A stretch of 10,083 nt of DNA from contig CAIJEA010000118.1 of the NCBI GenBank assembly GCA_903819605.1, positions 1 through 10,083 on the forward strand, given 5' to 3'. This document shows, piece by piece, positions 1 through 5,872 of the stretch. The position numbers and the translations under genes are program-made. The notes below the pieces were generated by a model. It had not been told where the DNA came from and searched no databases. It saw only the letters and a program-made list of their open reading frames with translations. The stretch is from an uncultured cyanobacterium. Lineage in GTDB: Bacteria; Cyanobacteriota; Cyanobacteriia; Pseudanabaenales; Pseudanabaenaceae. The first letter of the stretch is position 1, and every line of letters starts with the position of its first letter.

Positions 1-92
1 ACGCCTAATTATTCGCTTTTTAATGCCTATTTTTTGGGTGGGAAGGGAGTAGGATAGAGTATCTGTGGTGATATATAGATGCTTTGTCGATT

Positions 93-1388
93 ATGGGAAA
101 TCAACGACCGATCGCTGTAGATTTATTTGCAGGCGTGGGCGGAATGACTTTGGGCTTTGAGCAAGCAGGATTTGATGTACTTGCCTCAGTGGAGATAGAC
201 CCAATTCATTGCATTATCCATGAATACAATTTCCCGATGTGGGCAGCGATTTGTGCGAGTGTTACCGACATATCAGGTGATGATATTCGCAAAGGCTCAA
301 AAATAGGCGATCGCGAAGTTGATGTTGTATTTGGAGGACCACCTTGCCAAGGTTTCTCTCTGATGGGTAAACGAGCCTTTGATGATCCGCGTAATCAATT
401 AGTCTCACATTTTATGCGTTTGGTAACTGAACTGAACGCAAAATACTTTGTAATGGAAAATGTCAAAGGATTGACTTTAGGCAATCATCGACATTTTGTA
501 GATGAGATCATTGAGAACTTTGAGAAAAAAGGTTATAAAATCCTCAAACCATATCAAGTTCTTAATAGCTCTCACTATGGAATACCTCAACACCGTGAGA
601 GATTATTTCTAATTGGTTGTCGTCAAGATTTGACCCTTCCTAATTATCCATCGCCGATTACCAAACCTGCCAAAGTCAAACGCTTTCCTAAAGAGCTTAT
701 TGACTTACCTGATAGCCCTACTGTTAGTGATGCGATCGCAGATTTACCAGATATTACTAAATATAAAGAACTTAGTAATCGTGATTGGTGTGTGGCAGAT
801 TATAAAGAACCTAGGAGTGACTATAGTATGTATCTACGAGGATTAAAATCCGATCTTAGTAATCTAGCTTATCCACGCCAATACGATCCCAAATTACTTA
901 CTTCTAGCATTAGTACAGTACATACTCCCACTTCGATAGCGCGATTTCGTTCTACACCAAATGGAAAAGTCGAGAAAATAAGTAGATTCTTAAAGCTCGA
1001 TCCAGATGGTATCTGTAATACATTAAGAGCAGGAACTCCTAGTAATCGAGGCGCATTTACTGCACCTCGTCCTATTCATCCTGAACAACCTCGTTGCATT
1101 ACTGTCCGTGAAGCTGCACGATTGCATTCTTATCCAGATTGGTTTAGGTTCCATAGTACTAAATGGCATGGTTTTAGACAAATAGGTAATTCAGTGCCGC
1201 CACTTCTAGCTAGAGCAGTCGCAACAAAATTATGTGAAGTATTAGAGTTAGAACTCAACAAGCCAATTAAAAAAGTTATTTCAAAAAATAATGCTAACGT
1301 CCTACAAATTAAAATGGTAGAAGCAGCCGAAAAGTATGGAGTTAATCCACATGTGATAGAGCCAAGAGTTAAGCAGGAAATGCATTAG
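93..1388 (+). CDS. DNA (cytosine-5-)-methyltransferase, apparently solitary
   Basis: Transfers a methyl group from S-adenosylmethionine to C5 of cytosine in a short DNA target. The C5-methylase motifs appear in order (numbered from the ATG at 93, 431 aa): motif I DLFAGVGG (10-17, cofactor binding), motif IV GGPPCQGFS (81-89, catalytic Cys85), motif VI MENV (121-124), motif VIII QHRER (166-170), a target-recognition region at about 180-330, motif IX RCITVREAARLHSYPD (334-349) and motif X RQIGNSVPP (362-370). All key residues are intact, so it should be active. A TTG at 84 is also in frame, with a stop at 69-71; I prefer the ATG because coding similarity begins just after it. No clear ribosome site is seen. 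No endonuclease gene follows and only 92 bases precede it, so it looks orphan on the visible side. Two HIP1 sites lie inside it. CGATCG specificity is inference from cyanobacterial solitary methylases such as M.AvaVIII. Confidence 0.95.
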   Translation: MGNQRPIAVDLFAGVGGMTLGFEQAGFDVLASVEIDPIHCIIHEYNFPMWAAICASVTDISGDDIRKGSKIGDREVDVVFGGPPCQGFSLMGKRAFDDPRNQLVSHFMRLVTELNAKYFVMENVKGLTLGNHRHFVDEIIENFEKKGYKILKPYQVLNSSHYGIPQHRERLFLIGCRQDLTLPNYPSPITKPAKVKRFPKELIDLPDSPTVSDAIADLPDITKYKELSNRDWCVADYKEPRSDYSMYLRGLKSDLSNLAYPRQYDPKLLTSSISTVHTPTSIARFRSTPNGKVEKISRFLKLDPDGICNTLRAGTPSNRGAFTAPRPIHPEQPRCITVREAARLHSYPDWFRFHSTKWHGFRQIGNSVPPLLARAVATKLCEVLELELNKPIKKVISKNNANVLQIKMVEAAEKYGVNPHVIEPRVKQEMH

Positions 1389-1560
1389 AAAATATAGCTA
1401 AGTCAACTCGCTGCGATCAAATTATTGCTGAGATTTTCAGGCGACACTATATTGAGAATGACGAATCACACTCTGGGATCGGATGCAGGGAGGAGAAGAC
1501 AATCTTCATTCCACGTAACATCAGTTACAGTAGTAGCCAGTTATGTTGGGACAGATGCAA

Positions 1561-1599
1561 AACCCAGAAGAGAGTAGCGGCGAAACTCACTTCTGGGTT
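1561..1599. terminator. hairpin downstream of the methylase
   Basis: The arms AACCCAGAAG (1561-1570) and CTTCTGGGTT (1590-1599) are exact reverse complements. After one mismatch the stem continues inward for four more pairs (GAGT/ACTC), leaving a loop of about nine bases containing GCGGCGAA. No T-run follows, so intrinsic termination is uncertain. It sits about 170 bases past the methylase stop. Confidence 0.5.
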
Positions 1600-1620
1600 A
1601 TACAGCAATTACCGATCAAA

Positions 1621-1681
1621 CAAACCAAGAAAGAACTTAAAAACATTGCTTCGCAACGTTTTTAAGTTCTTTCTTGGTTTG
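1621..1681. repeat. long hairpin with 29-bp arms
   Basis: The arms 1621-1649 and 1653-1681 are reverse complements over 29 bases with one mismatch (A1645/C1657) and a three-base TTC loop. Read on the minus strand the mismatch becomes a G-U wobble, so a minus-strand transcript would fold into one unbroken stem. The apex reads GCTTCGC, the reverse complement of the very stable mini-hairpin GCGAAGC. The outer stem is AT-rich. It may be a strong terminator, a dispersed palindromic element or a structured RNA. No flanking direct repeats are obvious. Confidence 0.75.
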
Positions 1682-1747
1682 GGGTTGAGCGCAAATGGCT
1701 GTATATCTAAACTTACTTGGCTATAGCTGTACTATGATTGATTTTTT

Positions 1748-1779
1748 GTTTTCAAATTAGTATCTATTCATTTGAAAAC
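1748..1779. repeat. AT-rich inverted repeat
   Basis: GTTTTCAAAT (1748-1757) and ATTTGAAAAC (1770-1779) are perfect complements around a 12-base spacer. The symmetry and its place about 150 bases before the MFS start fit either a regulator operator or a weak hairpin. Nothing distinguishes these. Confidence 0.4.
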
Positions 1780-1801
1780 TTCTAAAGTGTTAGATTTTAT
1801 G

Positions 1802-1844
1802 GCTAAGATGGGTGGAGCTTTGCGCCACCCATCTTAGCTTTTTT
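1802..1844 (+). terminator. rho-independent terminator-like hairpin
   Basis: A perfect 14-bp stem (GCTAAGATGGGTGG at 1802-1815, CCACCCATCTTAGC at 1825-1838) encloses a nine-base loop (AGCTTTGCG). A run of six T follows at 1839-1844. This is the classic intrinsic terminator layout on the plus strand, 81 bases before the MFS start. It probably ends transcription entering from the methylase side, so the MFS gene would need its own promoter in 1845-1925. Confidence 0.7.
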
Positions 1845-1925
1845 CTCCTGTACAAGAAGAGTGACTAGAAATGAAGTTCTTTTTTGTAGCAGCATCTATT
1901 TCTATATCATTGTAGGTTTGTTTTA

Positions 1926-3254
1926 ATGATCGAAACGTATGCTGAAGAAGAAAATCAAGAACTTAAAGTATCAGTTCGTACTAGTCTCAAAGCATCGACC
2001 ATCGATGGAAGTTTATCTACAGTTTTTAGTAATATCACTGGAGGCGTTTTACTCAGCAGTTTTTTGTTGAATTTAGGTGCGAGTCCCTTTGAGATTGGTA
2101 TGCTGACTTCGCTACCGATGGTGGTAAACCTCTTACAGCCTCTAGGCGCATTGTTATCTAATCGCTCTAATAGTCGTCACGACTATGGAATCTGGACATT
2201 TTTGCCATCACGGTTGCTTTGGTTAGTTCTACTAATTGGCATAATTTTTAACAGGACAAATACCGATCTCTCAAAACAGCTTGTGTATTTGACCTTGATT
2301 TTGGTTGGGCTTTCCAATACATTAGCTGCGCTAGGTAGTGCTTCTTGGATGAGTTGGCTAGCAGCCTTAGTTCCCCCAAAGCTGCGCGGACGCTACTACA
2401 GTGTTCGCAGTATAGTCAGTAATATCACGAGTTTACTTTCTTTGCCGATCGCCAGTTTTATCATTTCCAATTGGCAAGGAGGAGCGATCGCGGGTTATGG
2501 CATTGTTCTGAGTATTGGTATTTTAGCTGGTTTAGCAAGCTTAGCTTGTCAGCAGTTTATGGTGGATGTTAATCCCCAGAGATATCAAACAGTAATTCAG
2601 GTGGGAAATCGAATTAGAAATTGGCGCGAACGTCATCAAGATAATCTATTCAATAGTTTAATCGCTCCGTTTAAAGATCGTAACCTGATCGTTTTTCTGA
2701 TCTATTTTGCACTTTGGGGCTTTGCGGTTAATCTTAGTACTCCATTTTTTAATCTCTATATGTTAGACAATCTTGATGTTGATATCACTTGGGTAACTCT
2801 ATTTAACAGTCTATCCAATGGCGCAAACATGTTGATGCTATTAGTATGGGGAAGATTAAGCGATCGCTTTGGTAACCGACCTTTATTATTATTTGCAGGG
2901 ATAGCGATCGCAATTACACCAATATTTTGGTTATTGACTGGTATAGAGCAAGTCCAATCTCAATTATGGATATATTTATTAGTATTCCATCTCTTTTTGG
3001 GTGGAACTTGGGCAGCGATCGATTTAGGCACTAATAATATCCAGATTGCGATCGCTCCCCTCCAACATCATGCAACTTTCTTTGCGATCGTTTCCGCAGT
3101 TGCAGGTTTAGGTAGTGCTTTAGGCACTACCGCAGGTGGCATCTTAGCCCAGTACGCTCATTATGAAGGAGTTCTTGGTGTGTTTTTCCTCTCCGCCATG
3201 CTGCGCTTAGTTGCGCTTATTCCTTTACTATTTGTCCATGAAAATTCTAGTTGA
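1926..3254 (+). CDS. major facilitator superfamily (MFS) transporter
   Basis: A 442-residue polytopic inner-membrane protein with about twelve hydrophobic segments in two halves, the usual MFS length and shape. Each half has a recognisable cytoplasmic loop: PKLRGRYYSVRS (151-162) in the first, and WGRLSDRFGNRPLL (308-321) in the second, which matches the family loop pattern G-x3-D-x-x-G-x-R/K-P. A long hydrophilic linker at about 212-252 separates the halves. The N-terminal 20 residues are acidic and cytosolic. MFS carriers move small solutes by uniport or ion-coupled transport; the substrate cannot be read from the sequence, and both drug export and sugar or siderophore transport remain possible. 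The ATG at 1926 has only a weak upstream ribosome site. Four HIP1 sites lie in the gene. It stands alone on its strand and converges on the GGDEF gene. Confidence 0.9.
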   Translation: MIETYAEEENQELKVSVRTSLKASTIDGSLSTVFSNITGGVLLSSFLLNLGASPFEIGMLTSLPMVVNLLQPLGALLSNRSNSRHDYGIWTFLPSRLLWLVLLIGIIFNRTNTDLSKQLVYLTLILVGLSNTLAALGSASWMSWLAALVPPKLRGRYYSVRSIVSNITSLLSLPIASFIISNWQGGAIAGYGIVLSIGILAGLASLACQQFMVDVNPQRYQTVIQVGNRIRNWRERHQDNLFNSLIAPFKDRNLIVFLIYFALWGFAVNLSTPFFNLYMLDNLDVDITWVTLFNSLSNGANMLMLLVWGRLSDRFGNRPLLLFAGIAIAITPIFWLLTGIEQVQSQLWIYLLVFHLFLGGTWAAIDLGTNNIQIAIAPLQHHATFFAIVSAVAGLGSALGTTAGGILAQYAHYEGVLGVFFLSAMLRLVALIPLLFVHENSS

Positions 3255-3255
3255 T

Positions 3256-3290
3256 AATATTTTGAGAGCGCAAAGTGTCCTCAAAATATT
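3256..3290. terminator. bidirectional hairpin between convergent genes
   Basis: AATATTTTGAG (3256-3266) and CTCAAAATATT (3280-3290) are perfect complements around a 13-base loop containing GCGCAAAG. The hairpin fills almost all of the 39 bases between the MFS stop and the stop of the opposing diguanylate cyclase gene. The A/T-rich outer stem supplies T-rich tails in both directions, as expected of a shared terminator. Confidence 0.65.
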
Positions 3291-3293
3291 AAT

Positions 3294-4190
3294 TTATGGC
3301 ATTTCGCGAAATAGCATAACTCTCTGATCCGTTCCTTTAGACTGGTACATTGCCCTATCAACCTTTTTAAGAAGGATCTCAGCAGTTTCTCCATCCATTG
3401 GACATATGGCAATACCAATAGTGGCACTTATAGAAACATGAATTCCATCAAAATCACATTCTTCAGCAATGCGATCAACCATTTTTTCGGCTAGGCTAAT
3501 CGCTTCGGCTTCTAGTTTGATATTTAGCAGGACACATACAAATTCGTCGCCTCCCCATCGACTGACCATATCTTCACCGCGAACAAAGGCTTGTAAACGT
3601 TGTGCCACTGTTATCAACACCTTATCGCCAATGTTATGACCATAGGAGTCATTAATATTCTTAAATTTGTCAAGGTCAATGAACATGACAGCTAACTTCC
3701 AATCGTGCCTTCTTGCTTGAATCAAGCCATGATCGAGCCTTTGTTCAAACAGCAACCGATTTGGCAGTCCAGTTAGAGAGTCATGCAGCGCATTGTGTAA
3801 AGCATATTTCTCTTTTGCTTGGGAATTTGATAAATCGGTTTGTAACTTGAGTAGATCTTCCTTTGTTTGTTTTAGTTCAGATTCAATATCGATTCTTTCC
3901 GCCACTTGCTTGGTGAGTTCGGTATTAACTTGGTGTAGATCTTCCGCTGCTTTTACTACCTTTTTTTCTGCTTCTTCGTTCTGGGCGATCACCTCTTCGA
4001 TAGTTGGAAATGGAGGAATGACTTTATCATCATTTTTGAGCACTGCATTTACCGAGCCAAGTTGAGCCGCAGCCTGCTCTACGTCTTCTTTGATTTCTTC
4101 GCTTTGATCGAGGACATGTTTAAGAGGAATTTCTTGAGTGCGTACTACTTTATTCAAATTACTTACATCTGCTGTAATTTTTTTAGCCAT
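3294..4190 (-). CDS. GGDEF-domain diguanylate cyclase with N-terminal coiled-coil
   Basis: Makes the second messenger cyclic di-GMP from two GTP. The C-terminal half (about 137-298) is a full GGDEF domain: DSLTGLPNR (137-145), metal-binding FIDLDKFKNIND (170-181), signature RWGGDEF (211-217) and an inhibitory I-site RGED (204-207), exactly five residues before GGDEF. Active-site and product-feedback residues are intact. The N-terminal 130 residues are charged, lack membrane segments, are predicted to be helical, and contain two related segments (26-51 and 67-92) sharing the pattern V-x2-Q-x-EE-x4-V-x2-AA-x2-L-x2-VN-x2-L. No recognised sensor domain is present, so the protein is probably cytosolic and controlled by dimerisation or a partner through the coiled coil. 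The gene is monocistronic, with a 211-base AT-rich upstream region. It has no HIP1 site. Confidence 0.95.
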   Translation of the reverse strand: MAKKITADVSNLNKVVRTQEIPLKHVLDQSEEIKEDVEQAAAQLGSVNAVLKNDDKVIPPFPTIEEVIAQNEEAEKKVVKAAEDLHQVNTELTKQVAERIDIESELKQTKEDLLKLQTDLSNSQAKEKYALHNALHDSLTGLPNRLLFEQRLDHGLIQARRHDWKLAVMFIDLDKFKNINDSYGHNIGDKVLITVAQRLQAFVRGEDMVSRWGGDEFVCVLLNIKLEAEAISLAEKMVDRIAEECDFDGIHVSISATIGIAICPMDGETAEILLKKVDRAMYQSKGTDQRVMLFREMP

Positions 4191-4387
4191 ATTATTTTCT
4201 ACACTAAATAAAATTAATGTGGATATTTTGAGACGCTTACTGTAGCTTACTATTTTAATTATTATCGTGTCATTCTACTGTTTGAAATCATATTTGAGCA
4301 ATGTATGAATTGAATGACTTGTATAAAAATACAATCAATCTTTACATTTCAAATAATCAGCGACGATATTTTGGGTATTTAAAACCG

Positions 4388-4408
4388 CCAGTATTATAAA
4401 ATTACTGG
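4388..4408 (-). terminator. weak hairpin at the end of the 90-aa gene
   Basis: CCAGTA (4388-4393) and TACTGG (4403-4408) pair over six bases and overlap the stop codon of the minus-strand gene. On the minus strand a GGTTTT stretch follows. The short stem makes this a tentative terminator. Confidence 0.3.
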
Positions 4409-4674
4409 ATTTTTGACGCAATCATACTAACGAGAACCAATAAACCTAGGGCTCTCCGAAAGTAATTAACACCTTGAAATAATTCTTCCCAAGCCCAAGT
4501 AAATAAGGAGCCAAACGCGATTACTTCTAATCCAATATTAATTTTACCTGTTGTAAAAACCAGTTTTAATAAACTAGTTACGATCCAGACAATGAGAGGT
4601 AAATTCGGCATCTGAGCAAGAACAATTTTACCTTCGCGATCGCGAAATACTTTATCAAACAACGTATTTTCCAT
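4402..4674 (-). CDS. small membrane protein of unknown function
   Basis: A 90-residue protein. A charged N-terminus (residues 1-17, including FRDREGK) precedes hydrophobic segments at about 26-42, 48-66 and 75-89, so it probably crosses the membrane two or three times. The loop ELFQGVNYFRRALG (64-77) between the last two segments has the look of a conserved motif. It resembles short conserved cyanobacterial proteins without assigned function, judged by general appearance rather than a named family. A TATACT sequence lies 7 bases before the ATG, but no convincing -35 box or ribosome site accompanies it. One HIP1 site (4636) in the coding region supports its being a real gene. It is transcribed away from the CsbD pair. 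Confidence 0.75.
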   Translation of the reverse strand: MENTLFDKVFRDREGKIVLAQMPNLPLIVWIVTSLLKLVFTTGKINIGLEVIAFGSLFTWAWEELFQGVNYFRRALGLLVLVSMIASKIQ

Positions 4675-4740
4675 AACTCTAGTATATGACTGATTTTCTC
4701 TCAGTATTTTATTGCTGTAGCATGATTATCAATCTATACA

Positions 4741-4768
4741 GCCCAATCAACCTTTGGATGGATTGGGC
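4741..4768. repeat. short inverted repeat in the divergent gap
   Basis: GCCCAATC (4741-4748) and GATTGGGC (4761-4768) are perfect complements with a 12-base loop. It lies in the 484-base gap (4675-5158) between the divergent 90-aa gene and csbD, 27 bases before a much stronger hairpin. Short overlapping frames in this gap have no coding character. Confidence 0.45.
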
Positions 4769-4795
4769 AACACTTCGGCATCACAGATCTTCCTT

Positions 4796-4839
4796 ACCCA
4801 AAAGATAAGTGGCGAAGCGTCGCCACTTATCTTTTGGGT
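4796..4839 (+). terminator. perfect 20-bp hairpin, terminator-like, no gene ending here
   Basis: The arms 4796-4815 and 4820-4839 are exact 20-base reverse complements around an AGCG loop; the apex contains GCGAAGC. The right arm runs into GGGTTTTATG, a short T-run on the plus strand. It sits between divergent genes, so no annotated plus-strand gene ends upstream. It could terminate an unannotated small RNA, insulate the csbD promoter or be a dispersed palindromic element. The remainder of the gap, 4841-5055, shows nothing I can identify. Confidence 0.6.
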
Positions 4840-5055
4840 TTTATGTCCTAAGCAAAACTTACATTGCTATATCCTAACAAGATTGATTACAGTTATGACT
4901 TTGATCGTGTTTGCGATTACTTTCGATTACGTTTTGTATTGTATTCAATCAATTCATTCAGAAAGTCAAACAGCTCCCTGTCACAGTGATGCTAGAGGTA
5001 AGAGTAGCTAACTTGACTCTGGTTTTCGTATCTCAAGCACAATCAAAAAAAATCA

Positions 5056-5094
5056 AAAACCTACACCGTCTGCACATTGGGCAGCGAAGGTTTT
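5056..5094 (+). promoter_or_regulatory. interrupted hairpin in the csbD leader
   Basis: The outer arms AAAACCT (5056-5062) and AGGTTTT (5088-5094) enclose an inner stem CTGC/GCAG (5070-5073, 5081-5084), which extends by CG/CG past one bulged T. It lies 64 bases upstream of the first CsbD start, so it may fall in the 5' untranslated leader. A regulatory role is inference; it could also be a decayed palindromic element. Confidence 0.3.
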
Positions 5095-5146
5095 GGGGTT
5101 TCTTTAATTGCGCCTAGCTACTTAAAACAATTCTCAACTTCAATAT

Positions 5147-5150
5147 GGAG
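5147..5150 (+). promoter_or_regulatory. ribosome binding site of the first CsbD gene
   Basis: GGAG ends eight bases before the ATG at 5159, the clearest Shine-Dalgarno sequence in the window. It fixes the start of this short gene. Confidence 0.6.
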
Positions 5151-5158
5151 CGCACATC

Positions 5159-5341
5159 ATGAGTTTAAAAGACAGAGCTAATGCAACTGCCAAGAATGTC
5201 GAAGGCAAGGTTCAAGAGGCAGTAGGCGATCTGACTGGTGATACTAAAAGTCAAGCGGAAGGTAAAGCAAAACAAGCCGAGGCAAAAGTTCGCCATGCTG
5301 CTGAAGATGTCAAAGATGAAGTCAAAAAAATTATTGACTAG
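5159..5341 (+). CDS. CsbD family stress-response protein, cytosolic
   Basis: A 60-residue, very hydrophilic, Lys/Glu/Ala-rich helical protein. It matches the CsbD family (named for a Bacillus subtilis sigma-B-controlled general stress protein) across nearly its whole length. The family core is plain: NVEGKVQEAVGDLTGDTK (13-30), then QAEGKAKQAEAK (32-43). There is no signal peptide or membrane segment, so it should be cytosolic. The biochemical role of CsbD proteins is not established; they are usually strongly induced by stress. The length is typical for the family. A second CsbD-like gene begins 34 bases past the stop, with no terminator between, which suggests an operon. Confidence 0.93.
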   Translation: MSLKDRANATAKNVEGKVQEAVGDLTGDTKSQAEGKAKQAEAKVRHAAEDVKDEVKKIID

Positions 5342-5375
5342 TAGTTCCTTGGCTATAGCTAAATCGTAAAGCACG

Positions 5376-5825
5376 ATGACTTCTCAAATCCTACCAAATA
5401 CATTTTTAGAGTTAAAAAAGATGTTTTTACTTCAACAATTTCGTCACTTTTTTGCAAGTGTTAGTTTGTCTATCATGTTCGCAACTGTCATTGCTTTTGG
5501 TTTGGGAACTGAGGCTGCTTGGACAGCAATTCCACTTACCGAGATCATCAACCAACCACAGGTGCAAATCTCAACCATGAAACAAGCCGACACTATTAAT
5601 AATGCCAAGGGGCAAGTTAAAGAAATGATCGGTAACATGACTGGTGATTCAAAAAAACAATCCGATGGCAAAGCCATGCAATTTAAAGCTAAGACGCTAG
5701 AAGGACTCAATAATAGTATTGAGGCTCCTAACTACAAGTCTAGTGGAGAAAATAATCAAACTGAAGACCAAGCTCATGAGTCAACGAAGGATGTAGAAGC
5801 CCAAGTTCGTGAAACTTTCAAATAA
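5376..5825 (+). CDS. exported or membrane-anchored CsbD-like protein
   Basis: A 149-residue protein. Residues 16-50 look like an export signal: a basic start (QQFRH, 20-24), a hydrophobic stretch at about 26-44 and a possible cleavage site near AAWTA (47-51). After about 20 linker residues comes a CsbD-like core at 70-112, with AKGQVKEMIGNMTGDSKKQ (77-95) and DGKAMQFKAK (97-106) aligning with the upstream paralogue. The tail (113-149) is polar and acidic, of unknown role. Translation may start at M16 (ATG 5421), since residues 1-15 precede the signal and neither start has a strong ribosome site. Cyanobacteria do carry CsbD proteins with leader peptides. The likely site is the periplasm or outer face of the membrane. 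The core is more divergent than in the 60-aa protein, fitting duplication and relocation. Confidence 0.8.
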   Translation: MTSQILPNTFLELKKMFLLQQFRHFFASVSLSIMFATVIAFGLGTEAAWTAIPLTEIINQPQVQISTMKQADTINNAKGQVKEMIGNMTGDSKKQSDGKAMQFKAKTLEGLNNSIEAPNYKSSGENNQTEDQAHESTKDVEAQVRETFK

Positions 5826-5836
5826 GAAACTATAGG

Positions 5837-5865
5837 TGATGTACCGCGTGAAGCGCGGTACATCA
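5837..5865. terminator. bidirectional hairpin between convergent genes
   Basis: TGATGTACCGCG (5837-5848) and CGCGGTACATCA (5854-5865) form a perfect 12-bp stem with a TGAAG loop. It fills the 47-base gap between the stop of the CsbD-like gene and the stop of the opposing 755-aa gene. There is no long T-run on either side, but the position fits a shared terminator. Confidence 0.6.
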
Positions 5866-5872
5866 TAATATC

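Larger units (their letters stand above)
1373..1726 (+). other. start-less open frame after the methylase, possible gene remnant
   Basis: Between stops at 1370-1372 and 1724-1726 there is an uninterrupted frame of 117 codons, shifted relative to the methylase gene. It has no ATG or GTG and no TTG before 1646. Its first 45 or so codons read like ordinary protein (for example IIAEIFRRHYIENDE at about 1421-1465). From 1561 on it runs through two palindromes and looks non-coding. The methylase ends in AGGAA-ATG-CAT-TAG, a plausible ribosome site and start that would enter this frame after a small shift. It could be the broken start of a former partner gene, a frameshifted methylase tail, or chance. 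No function is assigned. Confidence 0.2.

Noticed and set aside
1621..1681. CRISPR repeat or insertion-sequence terminal repeats
   Set aside because: There is one inverted unit, no regularly spaced direct repeats, no transposase and no clear target duplication.
1926..4190. A defence or island-like system built from the methylase, MFS and GGDEF genes
   Set aside because: The genes are separated by terminators, lie on opposite strands and belong to ordinary chromosomal families. No nuclease, helicase, toxin or phage gene is present.
5013..5018. TTGACT as a -35 box for the CsbD operon
   Set aside because: No acceptable -10 sequence lies 16-18 bases downstream, so the promoter cannot be supported.
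4754..5117. Two overlapping short plus-strand frames (4754-5011 and 4911-5117) in the divergent gap
   Set aside because: They run through the perfect hairpin at 4796-4839 or an interrupted hairpin, have no ribosome site or family features, and their translations look random. Treated as non-coding.
5165..5710. Minus-strand frames opposite the two CsbD genes
   Set aside because: They are antisense shadows of well-supported genes; their hydrophobicity comes from reading Lys/Glu/Ala-rich codons backwards.
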